Shown one piece after another: positions 1 through 6,434 of a stretch of 12,601 nt of DNA. A program made the translations under genes and the position numbers. The notes under the pieces are model-generated. The model made no database searches, was not told the DNA's origin, and was given only the letters and a program-made list of their open reading frames with translations. Every line of letters begins with the position of its first letter. Position 1 is the stretch's first letter. The stretch comes from Clostridiales bacterium (GTDB taxonomy: Bacteria > Bacillota > Clostridia > Oscillospirales > Oscillospiraceae), in NCBI GenBank assembly GCA_019420945.1, contig JAHZGF010000020.1, positions 1 to 12,601 of the forward strand, given 5' to 3'.

Positions 1-379
1 GGTAAAACAGGGACAGGTATTTGTCTGTCGCCATGGATTCTTCCTTGATGAAGTGATTTTTCGGCAGATACACCGCCGCATAATCCATAAAGGACGGTGT
101 GGTGGGAAGTGCAGTCATCAGCCCCAGCAGGCCGTACCGGGTGACAAATTCCATCACCGCCTTTTCTACCTCTGCCTCCGGCTTGCGCCCCATCATCAGC
201 ATCCCCACATTCAGCGCATCCAGCACAATGTTCGGGGCCTCTTGCAGCGGATTGTAGACATCCGGTTTTGCGTTTTTGCCAGGGGTGATATACCTCCTGC
301 CATCTTCCGCTGTTTTCAACTCGTAATGATCGTACCGCACCCAATGGGACCGGGACTGTTCAAATAAATTCTTCATCAT
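1..379 (-). CDS. Hypothetical element-borne protein, N-terminal part (truncated by window edge)
   Basis: On the minus strand an open frame starts at two consecutive ATG codons (379-377 and 376-374) and stays open for 126 codons to the window edge; the C-terminus is not visible. A GGAAAGG ribosome binding site lies about 6 bases before the first ATG. The translation begins MMKNLFEQSRSHWVRYDHYE and later contains YGLLGLMTALPTTPSFMDY and YLPKNHFI, all soluble-looking with no signal peptide or membrane segment. It resembles a hypothetical family found in integrative elements of gut Clostridia, but I cannot name the domain and assign no function. It follows the sigma-like gene by only 15 bp on the same strand, so the two are very probably co-transcribed. 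It covers the whole left edge of the window. Confidence 0.75.
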   Translation of the reverse strand, partial: MMKNLFEQSRSHWVRYDHYELKTAEDGRRYITPGKNAKPDVYNPLQEAPNIVLDALNVGMLMMGRKPEAEVEKAVMEFVTRYGLLGLMTALPTTPSFMDYAAVYLPKNHFIKEESMATDKYLSLFY

Positions 380-394
380 ACACGCCCTTTCCGC

Positions 395-1255
395 TCAATC
401 GTCCCTACCATCAGGGGCGGTTTTCCTTTTTCTGCGCTTGGTCTTATTCTCCCGCCGGATTACAGCGTCCTTCCCCTGTTCCCCTGCAATTTTCGAGTAT
501 TCCTCCAAAAACTGGCGTTCCCGCAAGGTCAGGCTATGTTCCGGTTTGCCACGCAGATGGTCATACATCTGGCGCTGCAATTTCTTGTGGATGGTTTTCC
601 GCAGCTTGCGGATGTTGCGATCTGACTGCCCACGAACAGTGGCAAGCCGAGTGGTGCTGTACAGCCGCAAAGAGAGAAAATACATCACTTCCTTGTGTTC
701 CTCGCTCAGATCCTCCACCATTCGGGAAACAAAGGTGTTGGCAGTCAGGTTGTGCATCTCATAGGGGCAGTCAAACAGGATGTCCAGAAAGTTCCCGGCC
801 ACCAGCTGCCGGTATGCCGGGTTGTTCATCCAGCGGGGAATTAACTTTGGTTCAGGCATCGCCTGATATTCCAGCGGCACATCTCCACGGAGGTTTTCGT
901 GGTCCCGCTCCCGGCGCTCCCGGTTCCGATCCAGCTTATCCCACTCCCCTACGACAACCCGAAAATCCTTTTCTGTGCGGGCCGCTTCCTCCAACCGCCG
1001 CACTGCTTCCGCCCGAATCTCCCGTTTCAGCCGCTTTTCGCTGACCGGGGCGGCTTCTTCTTCCTCGGTTTCCAGTTCAGCATCATAATCGACAGGATGC
1101 TCGTCCTGCTCCAGCTCACTTTCCAGCTTCGCCAGACGTTCCTCTGCAAGCGCCTGTTCCAGCGTTTCTTCCGCTGACCCAGCGCCGATTTCATCATCCC
1201 ATCCGGTGAAGCCACCTTCGGTATCCAGAAGCTCGTCCTCAGACAGATACGCCAT
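395..1255 (-). CDS. Sigma-region-4-like helix-turn-helix protein of the element
   Basis: This 286-residue protein has three visible zones. Residues 1-70 are strongly acidic (runs of D and E, ending in ETEEEE). Residues 71-125 are highly charged, probably helical. Residues 183-235 look like a sigma-70 region 4 helix-turn-helix: LSEEHKEVMYFLSLRLYST, then TRLATVRGQSDRNIRKLRKT as the presumed recognition part. The C-terminus is very basic (KTKRRKRK). It is a candidate transcriptional regulator or sigma-like factor for element genes; the role is inferred from the C-terminal resemblance only, and no region 2 (core-binding, -10 recognition) is recognisable. The start is supported by an AGAGGTGAGG ribosome binding site. 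It is divergent from the primase/helicase genes and lies 15 bp upstream of the truncated hypothetical gene. Confidence 0.7.
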   Translation of the reverse strand: MAYLSEDELLDTEGGFTGWDDEIGAGSAEETLEQALAEERLAKLESELEQDEHPVDYDAELETEEEEAAPVSEKRLKREIRAEAVRRLEEAARTEKDFRVVVGEWDKLDRNRERRERDHENLRGDVPLEYQAMPEPKLIPRWMNNPAYRQLVAGNFLDILFDCPYEMHNLTANTFVSRMVEDLSEEHKEVMYFLSLRLYSTTRLATVRGQSDRNIRKLRKTIHKKLQRQMYDHLRGKPEHSLTLRERQFLEEYSKIAGEQGKDAVIRRENKTKRRKRKTAPDGRDD

Positions 1256-1338
1256 GACCTCACCTCTTTCAAAAAATTTTCGTATCCGTTCAAAAAGGGT
1301 TCCGATTTACACCCCGGATTTCTCCTATTAGTGAAAGA

Positions 1339-1358
1339 GTAATCTAAAATTGGATTAC
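1339..1358. promoter_or_regulatory. Interrupted palindrome, candidate operator
   Basis: GTAATC at 1339-1344 and GATTAC at 1353-1358 form perfect inverted 6-bp arms around an AT-rich 8-bp centre. The location between divergent genes, one of which encodes a helix-turn-helix protein, makes an autoregulatory binding site plausible. Six-base arms can arise by chance, so this is tentative. Confidence 0.3.
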
Positions 1359-1448
1359 ATCTTTCGGAACTACAAGAGCATTATACAACGGATGCGCCGG
1401 AAGCGCAAGAAAGAGAGGTTCTATGAGGAAAATGCGATCCAATCATGA
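1350..1448 (+). CDS. Possible small basic protein, 32 residues
   Basis: A frame starting with TTG at 1350 encodes LDYIFRNYKSIIQRMRRKRK followed by KERFYEENAIQS and a TGA stop. The composition is protein-like: an aromatic N-terminus, a very basic middle (RMRRKRKKER) and an acidic turn. The stop lies only 6 bases before the strong ribosome binding site of the primase gene, as expected within an operon. The initiation signal is weak (GAAAGAG about 10 bases upstream, TTG codon), and the ORF overlaps the candidate operator. It could equally be a remnant of a longer gene. No function is assigned. Confidence 0.3.
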   Translation: MDYIFRNYKSIIQRMRRKRKKERFYEENAIQS

Positions 1449-1469
1449 TTCGGAAAGGAGGAAGTGAAC

Positions 1470-2090
1470 ATGACGCTTTTTGAGCTAGTGAATCAAACCG
1501 TTCAGGTGCGGGATGCTGCTGAATATTACGGCCTGCAAGTCAACCACAGTGGGATGTGCCGCTGTCCATTCCACAAGGACCGGCACCCCAGCATGAAGCT
1601 GAATGAGAAATATTTTTACTGTTTCGGCTGCGGAGCCACTGGCGATGTGGTCAACCTTGTGGCAAGATTGTTTGGCCTAAGTAATTACGAGGCAGCAAAA
1701 AAGCTGGCTTATGACTTCGGAATTGATCCGAGCAAGCCCCCTGCGGCAGTCGCCTTACCCAAACCGAAACGGCCGCTGCTGAAAGCATACCGACAGCAGG
1801 AAGTGCGCTGCCTGCGGGTGCTGTGCGATTATCTGCATCTTCTGGAAAGCTGGAAGGTACAGCACGCCCCCAAAACACCCGCAGATGATCTGGATGACCG
1901 GTTTGTGGAAGCCTGCCAAATGCTGGACTATGTGGAGTATTTGGCCGATTTACTTGTTGCCGCCGAACTGGAAGATCGGGTGAAAATGGTTGACAGGCTG
2001 ACCACAAATGGCCTGATTGCCCGGTTAGAGGAACGGCTGGAAAAACTGAATAAGGAGGAAGTCACCCATGAAGAAAAACAAACAGCCTGA
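1470..2090 (+). CDS. CHC2 zinc-finger primase-like protein (no TOPRIM domain)
   Basis: This 206-residue protein begins with a DnaG-type CHC2 zinc-binding domain: ligands C32 and H35 in CPFHKDRHPS, then C51 and C54 in YFYCFGCGATGDVVNLV. The region after about residue 90 is charged and helical and has no recognisable TOPRIM catalytic motif; a complete DnaG primase is about 600 residues. In primases the zinc finger binds single-stranded template and helps choose initiation sites, so a role in starting element DNA replication is likely but inferred. I chose ATG 1470 over an in-frame GTG at 1464 because AAAGGAGG (1455-1462) is 7 bases from the ATG but only 1 base from the GTG. The 3' end overlaps the helicase gene by 23 bp, indicating translational coupling. 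Confidence 0.85.
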   Translation: MTLFELVNQTVQVRDAAEYYGLQVNHSGMCRCPFHKDRHPSMKLNEKYFYCFGCGATGDVVNLVARLFGLSNYEAAKKLAYDFGIDPSKPPAAVALPKPKRPLLKAYRQQEVRCLRVLCDYLHLLESWKVQHAPKTPADDLDDRFVEACQMLDYVEYLADLLVAAELEDRVKMVDRLTTNGLIARLEERLEKLNKEEVTHEEKQTA

Positions 2091-3426
2091 CGGGTTGCCC
2101 GTCTGGTTTGATGGAACAAGCATCAACGAAGCCCTGTTTTGTGAGGAATTCTTGCAGACGCACAAGATTTTCTTCACAAACGGGGCTTTTTTCACGCCCG
2201 AAGGTCGTGTGACCGATGAACTGCCTCTGCGGGGAGAAATTTTCGAGGAGCTGAAATACTGTGCGGTCAGCAGTATTCCCCGCAAAATCAGCAACATTGT
2301 GGAGCTGATGAAGCTGGCGGCATTGGTTGAGGATTTCCCACCGGAGCCGGATCGGATTCATCTTGCAAACGGGACGCTTTTTCTGGATGGAAGGTTTGTG
2401 GAGGGAAAACCTGAAATCGTCCGCAACCGCTTCCCTGTTGCCTACAACCCTAACGCTCCAAAAACTGTCCTCTGGCTGCAATTTCTGGATGGTCTGCTCT
2501 ACCCGGAGGATATCCCCACCCTGCAGGAATATATCGGCTACTGTCTGATTCCCAGCAACAAAGGCCAGCGGATGATGGTCATCAAGGGCAACGGTGGCGA
2601 GGGCAAGAGTCAGATTGGCGCTGTGCTGGGGACTTTGTTCGGCTCCAACATGAAGGACGGCAGCATCGGGAAAATATCCGAGAACCGGTTTGCCCGGGCA
2701 GATTTGGAGCATATCCTCCTGTGTGTGGACGATGATATGCGGATGGAGGCCCTGCGCCAGACCAACTATGTGAAATCTATCGTTACCGCCCAGGGGAAGA
2801 TGGATCTGGAGCGCAAGGGCAAGCAGAGCTATCAGGGGTGGATGTATACCCGGCTGCTGGCCTTCTCCAACGGAGATTTGCAGGCTCTGTTTGACCGGAG
2901 CAACGGATTTTACCGCCGTCAGCTGGTGTTGACCACAAAGGAAAGACCTGCGGACCGTGTGGACGATCCTGACCTTGCAGAGAAAATGAAAACCGAAGTA
3001 GAAGGCATTCTGCTCTGGGCCTTTGAGGGATTGCAACGGCTGGCCGCCAACAATTTCAAGTTTACCGAAAGTGAGCGCACCAGAGAAAACCGGGAGGCCG
3101 TCAAACGGGACCACAACAATGTGTTCGATTTTCTGGATTCGGACGGATATATACGGCTGAAAGCCGATGTGTCCGCCAGCTCCAAAGAACTGTATGAGGT
3201 ATACCAGCTTTACTGCACCGAAAACAACCTGCCCGCCCTGAAACCCCGCAGCTTCAGCGAGGCCCTGATCGCCTGCCAAAGCCGCTACAACCTGGAATAC
3301 TGCAACAATGTGACCAATGCAGCCGGGCGACGGGTGCGTGGCTTCCTGGGCATCGAGGTGCTGGTGGGAAACAATATATCAGCGTTTACCGGTGATTCGA
3401 TACGTACGTACGTACACTTTGATTGA
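2068..3426 (+). CDS. SF3 helicase, D5/P4-type phage/plasmid replication protein
   Basis: This 452-residue protein is a superfamily 3 helicase. Walker A is GNGGEGKS at residues 174-181. Walker B is ILLCVDDDM at about 216-224. A motif-C/sensor region is RLLAFSNGDLQ at about 262-272, followed by an arginine-finger-like DRSNGFYRRQ at about 276-285. Family members unwind DNA at origins of phages, plasmids and integrative elements. The first 170 residues resemble the N-terminal region of D5-type proteins, with no primase catalytic motif that I recognise. The ribosome binding site AAGGAGG lies inside the end of the preceding zinc-finger gene, so the two proteins are probably made together and work as one replication module. 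The last codons cover a tandem ACGT repeat (3401-3415) that encodes part of RTYVHF. Confidence 0.88.
   Translation: MKKNKQPDGLPVWFDGTSINEALFCEEFLQTHKIFFTNGAFFTPEGRVTDELPLRGEIFEELKYCAVSSIPRKISNIVELMKLAALVEDFPPEPDRIHLANGTLFLDGRFVEGKPEIVRNRFPVAYNPNAPKTVLWLQFLDGLLYPEDIPTLQEYIGYCLIPSNKGQRMMVIKGNGGEGKSQIGAVLGTLFGSNMKDGSIGKISENRFARADLEHILLCVDDDMRMEALRQTNYVKSIVTAQGKMDLERKGKQSYQGWMYTRLLAFSNGDLQALFDRSNGFYRRQLVLTTKERPADRVDDPDLAEKMKTEVEGILLWAFEGLQRLAANNFKFTESERTRENREAVKRDHNNVFDFLDSDGYIRLKADVSASSKELYEVYQLYCTENNLPALKPRSFSEALIACQSRYNLEYCNNVTNAAGRRVRGFLGIEVLVGNNISAFTGDSIRTYVHFD
3401..3415. repeat. Tandem ACGT tract, 14-bp perfect palindrome upstream of the relaxase gene
   Basis: TACGTACGTACGTA at 3401-3414 is a perfect self-complementary sequence made of 3.5 copies of a 4-bp unit. 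It lies at the very end of the helicase gene and about 77 bp upstream of the relaxase start. Origins of transfer of MOBV systems usually lie just upstream of the relaxase gene, so this or the following noncoding gap could be part of oriT. That is inference; I do not recognise the nick site. Confidence 0.4.
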
Positions 3427-3491
3427 CCGCTGTTCCCTCTTTTACTGCAATGCGCACAAATTTTACTATCCGAAAAACAGGAGGAAACACT

Positions 3492-4472
3492 ATGAGCAAG
3501 CCGCAATACGCCATTCTCCGCTTTGCCAAGTACAAAGGGCCGGAGATTGGAAACATTGAAGCCCACAACGAGCGCACCAAAGAGAAGTACGCCAGCAACC
3601 CCGATGTGGACATCACCAGGAGCAAAGACAATTTCCATCTGATCGAGCCGGAACGAAAATATCGTGCGGAGGCAGAGCGGCAGATCAATGAAGCCGGTTG
3701 TCGTACTCGGTCAGACAGTGTTCGAGTTGTGGAAGCCCTAGTAACTGCTACACCGGAGTTCTTTCAGGGAAAGGAGAAATCTGAGATCAGCGCCTATTTT
3801 CAAGAGGCGTTGACCTTTCTCCAGCATAATCAAGACCCCAAAACAATCATATCCGCCGTGGTGCATATGGACGAGAAAACGCCCCATATGCACCTTTCTT
3901 TTGTCCCGCTGACTGCGGATGGCAGGCTCAGCGCCAAGGAGATCGTGGGAAACAAGAAAAAGCTGACCCAATGGCAGGACAAATTCTGGGAACACATGGT
4001 GCGGAAATATCCCGACCTGGAGCGTGGTGAAAGTGCCAGCCAAACCGGGCGGGACCACATCCCGCCCAGAGTGTTCAAGGAGATGACCCGTCTGACTAGG
4101 CAAAAAGCCAAGCTGGAGGAACTGCTGGCCGGTATTGGCGCCTTTAACGCAAAAAGCAGAGCTGCCAAGATTGCAGCTCTGCTGGATCAGTATATCCCGG
4201 CTGTGGAGCGGATGCACAGCACCATGAAGAAGTATCAGGTGGCCTTTACGGAAACCACCGTGGAGAACAAAAAGTTGAAACAGGAGAACGCTCAGCTGGG
4301 GCGGTCCCTGAAAAAAGCAACCAAGGAAAGCACTTTGAAGCAACTGGCCGATGCCAAGCTGCGGCGAGACTACGAAGACGCTGTTGCTGTTCTGGATCGA
4401 ATTCCTAAAGAGGTACTTGCAGAGTACATGCACAGCCCGGATAAATGGAGGACTAATGCCTATGAAAGATGA
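3492..4472 (+). CDS. MOBV-family relaxase (Pre/Mob plasmid recombination/mobilization protein)
   Basis: This 326-residue protein nicks DNA at the origin of transfer so that a single strand can be moved to a recipient. The MOBV signature is clear: HMDEKTPHMHLSFVPLT at residues 125-141, with the metal-binding histidines H125, H132 and H134. The N-terminal block (HNERTKEKYASNPDVDITRS at 25-44) is typical of Pre/Mob proteins. Residues from about 195 to 305 are long charged helices, probably coiled coil. The start ATG 3492 is fixed by AGGAGG at 3479-3484; an in-frame extension back to 3423 lacks such a site and would overlap the helicase stop. The 65-bp gap after the helicase gene is a likely place for oriT sequences. 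The gene overlaps the next small gene by 17 bp. Confidence 0.9.
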   Translation: MSKPQYAILRFAKYKGPEIGNIEAHNERTKEKYASNPDVDITRSKDNFHLIEPERKYRAEAERQINEAGCRTRSDSVRVVEALVTATPEFFQGKEKSEISAYFQEALTFLQHNQDPKTIISAVVHMDEKTPHMHLSFVPLTADGRLSAKEIVGNKKKLTQWQDKFWEHMVRKYPDLERGESASQTGRDHIPPRVFKEMTRLTRQKAKLEELLAGIGAFNAKSRAAKIAALLDQYIPAVERMHSTMKKYQVAFTETTVENKKLKQENAQLGRSLKKATKESTLKQLADAKLRRDYEDAVAVLDRIPKEVLAEYMHSPDKWRTNAYER

Positions 4473-4638
4473 GTGGAACGGCTTCGCCGTTTTACTGGCA
4501 AATCTGATTGAAAAATATGCTGTGGAATTGGACATTGACTCTTTGCATGATCCGATTTTTGCCAACAGAGAAAAAGAAAAATGCGATGCAGATGAAAACG
4601 CACACGGGAAAGACATTGAAGTTTCAAAAGCAGCATGA
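4456..4638 (+). CDS. Small hypothetical protein between relaxase and recombinase
   Basis: The ORF begins at ATG 4456 (or the in-frame ATG 4462) behind GGAGG at 4447-4451. It encodes about 60 residues starting MPMKDEWNGFAVLLANLIEK, with an amphipathic N-terminal half and a charged, probably disordered C-terminal half rich in K, E and D. There is no membrane segment or recognisable domain. It overlaps the end of the relaxase gene by 17 bp, so translational coupling is likely, and its last codons contain the -35 region of the recombinase promoter. I do not recognise it; an accessory role in mobilization or recombination is only a guess from position. Confidence 0.6.
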   Translation: MPMKDEWNGFAVLLANLIEKYAVELDIDSLHDPIFANREKEKCDADENAHGKDIEVSKAA

Positions 4639-4644
4639 TATAAT
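4616..4644 (+). promoter_or_regulatory. Sigma-A-type promoter of the recombinase gene
   Basis: TTGAAG at 4616-4621 and TATAAT at 4639-4644 are separated by 17 bp, close to the vegetative consensus. Transcription would begin near 4651 and give a leader of about 90 nt containing the hairpin at 4669-4699. The promoter allows the recombinase to be made independently of the relaxase transcript. Confidence 0.65.
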
Positions 4645-4668
4645 AATCGTGAGTTAAGTGTCCAAACT

Positions 4669-4699
4669 TTTTCTGGAGAGCGATACGCTTTCCAGAAAA
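4669..4699 (+). promoter_or_regulatory. Hairpin in the recombinase leader, or recombinase/regulator binding site
   Basis: TTTTCTGGAGAGC (4669-4681) and GCTTTCCAGAAAA (4687-4699) are inverted 13-base arms around GATAC; the only imperfection becomes a G-U pair in RNA. There is no T-tract after it, so it is not a standard terminator. It lies between the predicted transcription start and the recombinase start codon, where an operator or a translation-control hairpin would act. Confidence 0.5.
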
Positions 4700-4739
4700 T
4701 ACATAAGGTTTTACAAACCAATATGAATGAGGAAATGAG

Positions 4740-6425
4740 ATGGCAAAAGAAAAGATAAAAGTTTATACTTATACCAGAGTATCTACCGCCATGCAGATTG
4801 ACGGCTATTCGCTGGACGCCCAAAAAGCCCGCATGAAAGCCTTTGCTGAATTCAATGAGTATGAGATTGCCCACGAATACGAGGATGCCGGGAAGTCTGG
4901 TAAATCCATTGAAGGCAGAATCCAGTTCAACCAGATGATGGAGGACATCAAAAGCGGCAAGGATGGCGTCTCCTATGTGCTGGTATTCAAGCTCTCCCGT
5001 TTCGGGAGAAATGCTGCGGATGTGCTTTCCACCTTACAGGTCATGCAGGATTTTGGTGTGAATCTGATCTGCGTGGAGGATGGTATCGACAGCTCCAAAG
5101 ATGCTGGAAAATTGATGATTTCCGTTTTGTCGGCGGTGGCGGAGATTGAGCGTGAAAATATTCGTGTCCAAACCATGGAAGGCCGCATCCAAAAGGCCAG
5201 AGAGGGCAAGTGGAACGGCGGATTTGCGCCGTATGGCTACAAGCTGGAAAACGGAATGCTTCTGATTAACGAGGAAGAGGCGGTTGCCATCCGCACCATT
5301 TTTGATCAATATGTTCATACAAATATGGGTGCAACTGGGGTGGCAAAATATCTGGAGCAACACGGCATTCACAAAATTCAGCGCCAAAACGGGAAAAATC
5401 CCCTGTTTGACGCCTCTCTTATCCGAAGAATTCTGAAAAACCCAGTCTATTGCGGGAAGATTTCCTATGGCAGGCGCAAAACGGAAAAGGTGCATGGAAC
5501 CAGAAACGAGTACCGCTTAGTGGAACAGGAAAACTATCTGCTGGTGGATGGGCTGCATGAGGGAATCGTATCTGAGGAACTTTGGCATGAAGCACAAGTG
5601 AAGCTCCTGGCACAGGCAAAAAAGTATGAGCGTGTCAACCCTGGTAAGGACACAAAGGTTCATCTTCTTTCCGGCATCCTGAAATGCCCTGTTTGTGGTG
5701 CCGGCATGTACGGAAACAAAAGTGTCAAGTACAAGTCAGATGGTACAAAGTATAAAGATTTCTTTTATTACGGCTGCAAACATCGCAGTATGACCCGTGG
5801 TCATAAATGCGACTATAAAAAGCAGGTCAATGAGGAATTATTGGACAGCGCAGTTGCAGAAGTCATCGTGAAATTGGTCAGCAATCCGAGGTTTGCTGGC
5901 ATCATGCAGAAAAAAATCAATATGAAAGTTGATACCGCTGCTATCGAGCAGGAAATTGCCAACTACGAAAAGCAGCTGAGGCAGAACTATTCGATAAAGG
6001 CAAGGCTGATGGAAGAAATAGATTCTCTCGATCCGGACGACAGGCATTACCTTAAGCGTAAAACAGACCTTGATGATCGCCTCTACAAAATGTATGATAA
6101 AATCGAAGACACGGAGAACTTGTTGATTGCGGCCAGAGCAAAGAAAATGGCGATTGAAGCTGAGAAGCTGACCGGCGACAATATCTACAAGGTGCTGATT
6201 TATTTTGATAAGCTGTACGCCAGGATGGACGAGCAGGAGCGGCGGCAGCTTATGGAGGCACTGATCTCTGAGGTTCAGATTTTCGAGGAACGGCAGCCCA
6301 ACGGACAATGGCTGAAATCCATTAGGTTCAAGCTACCCATTATTGAAGAAAACATGAGTCTGAGTTTGGACGGCGATTCACGTGTCGAGACGGTGGCACT
6401 GCTGGAGCGAATGGAAAAGGAGTAA
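4740..6425 (+). CDS. Large serine recombinase (TnpX-type site-specific integrase/excisionase)
   Basis: This 561-residue protein catalyses excision and integration of the element by double-strand exchange through a phosphoserine intermediate. The resolvase domain covers about residues 7-150: YTRVST with catalytic S15 and R13, the SRFGRN motif at 86-91, and the long helix EIERENIRVQTMEGR. The recombinase domain follows (about 160-270, including APYGYK and LIRRILKNPVYCGKI). The zinc ribbon has C316 and C319 in LKCPVCGAGMYGNK, then C346 and C357. A coiled coil spans about 390-475, as in large serine integrases. GAGGA at 4729-4733 is 6 bases before ATG 4740. A promoter and leader hairpin lie upstream. 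The gene appears complete and ends 6 bp before the methyltransferase start codon, consistent with a position at the element terminus. Confidence 0.93.
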   Translation: MAKEKIKVYTYTRVSTAMQIDGYSLDAQKARMKAFAEFNEYEIAHEYEDAGKSGKSIEGRIQFNQMMEDIKSGKDGVSYVLVFKLSRFGRNAADVLSTLQVMQDFGVNLICVEDGIDSSKDAGKLMISVLSAVAEIERENIRVQTMEGRIQKAREGKWNGGFAPYGYKLENGMLLINEEEAVAIRTIFDQYVHTNMGATGVAKYLEQHGIHKIQRQNGKNPLFDASLIRRILKNPVYCGKISYGRRKTEKVHGTRNEYRLVEQENYLLVDGLHEGIVSEELWHEAQVKLLAQAKKYERVNPGKDTKVHLLSGILKCPVCGAGMYGNKSVKYKSDGTKYKDFFYYGCKHRSMTRGHKCDYKKQVNEELLDSAVAEVIVKLVSNPRFAGIMQKKINMKVDTAAIEQEIANYEKQLRQNYSIKARLMEEIDSLDPDDRHYLKRKTDLDDRLYKMYDKIEDTENLLIAARAKKMAIEAEKLTGDNIYKVLIYFDKLYARMDEQERRQLMEALISEVQIFEERQPNGQWLKSIRFKLPIIEENMSLSLDGDSRVETVALLERMEKE

Positions 6426-6434
6426 AACAGAATG
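6414..6434 (+). other. Probable element/chromosome junction; recombinase 3' end supplies the methyltransferase ribosome binding site
   Basis: The last recombinase codons read GAAAAGGAG then TAA (6423-6425), and the methyltransferase ATG is at 6432. AAAAGGAG is about 9 bases from that ATG and is the only visible ribosome binding site. Because the recombinase is the terminal element gene and the methyltransferase is a typical chromosomal gene, the crossover site is probably within a few bases of this point. The exact core dinucleotide cannot be read without the other end or an empty site. Confidence 0.5.

Larger units (their letters stand above)
1256..1469. other. Divergent intergenic region with possible promoters and operator
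   Basis: This 214-bp stretch separates the leftward sigma-like gene from the rightward primase gene, so it should hold promoters for both directions. I found no convincing -35/-10 pair on either strand. It contains an interrupted palindrome at 1339-1358 and a possible 32-codon ORF at 1350-1448. The segment next to the primase gene ends in a strong AAAGGAGG ribosome binding site at 1455-1462. Confidence 0.6.
1..6425. mobile_element. Right-hand portion of an integrative mobilizable/conjugative element of the serine-recombinase type
   Basis: The segment groups a CHC2 zinc-finger primase-like protein, an SF3 helicase, a MOBV relaxase and a large serine recombinase on one strand, with a sigma-like regulator divergent from them. 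That set is characteristic of Tn4451-like and related integrative elements of Firmicutes. The recombinase is the last gene, as is usual near one end of such elements, and the next gene (methyltransferase at 6432) is an ordinary chromosomal type. The right boundary is inferred to lie around 6423-6435. The left end is outside the window, so no pair of attachment sites can be compared. No type IV secretion genes are visible, so self-transfer cannot be judged. Confidence 0.8.

Noticed and set aside
1464..1469. GTG start two codons upstream for the zinc-finger protein
   Set aside because: It would leave only one base between the ribosome binding site and the start codon; ATG 1470 has normal spacing.
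2062..3279. Minus-strand open frame of 405 codons opposite the helicase
   Set aside because: Shadow frame. The plus strand carries Walker A/B and other SF3 motifs with a good start; the minus frame has no recognisable domain.
3423..3491. N-terminal extension of the relaxase to 3423
   Set aside because: The extension overlaps the helicase stop and has no ribosome binding site, while AGGAGG sits 7 bases before ATG 3492.
4723..4758. 11-codon leader peptide overlapping the recombinase start
   Set aside because: An out-of-frame ATG with only a weak upstream AAGG; no repeated codons or attenuator structure that would suggest function.
3738..4874. Minus-strand open frame of 378 codons opposite relaxase and recombinase
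   Set aside because: It crosses two well-supported plus-strand genes and the recombinase promoter, and its translation has no domain signature.
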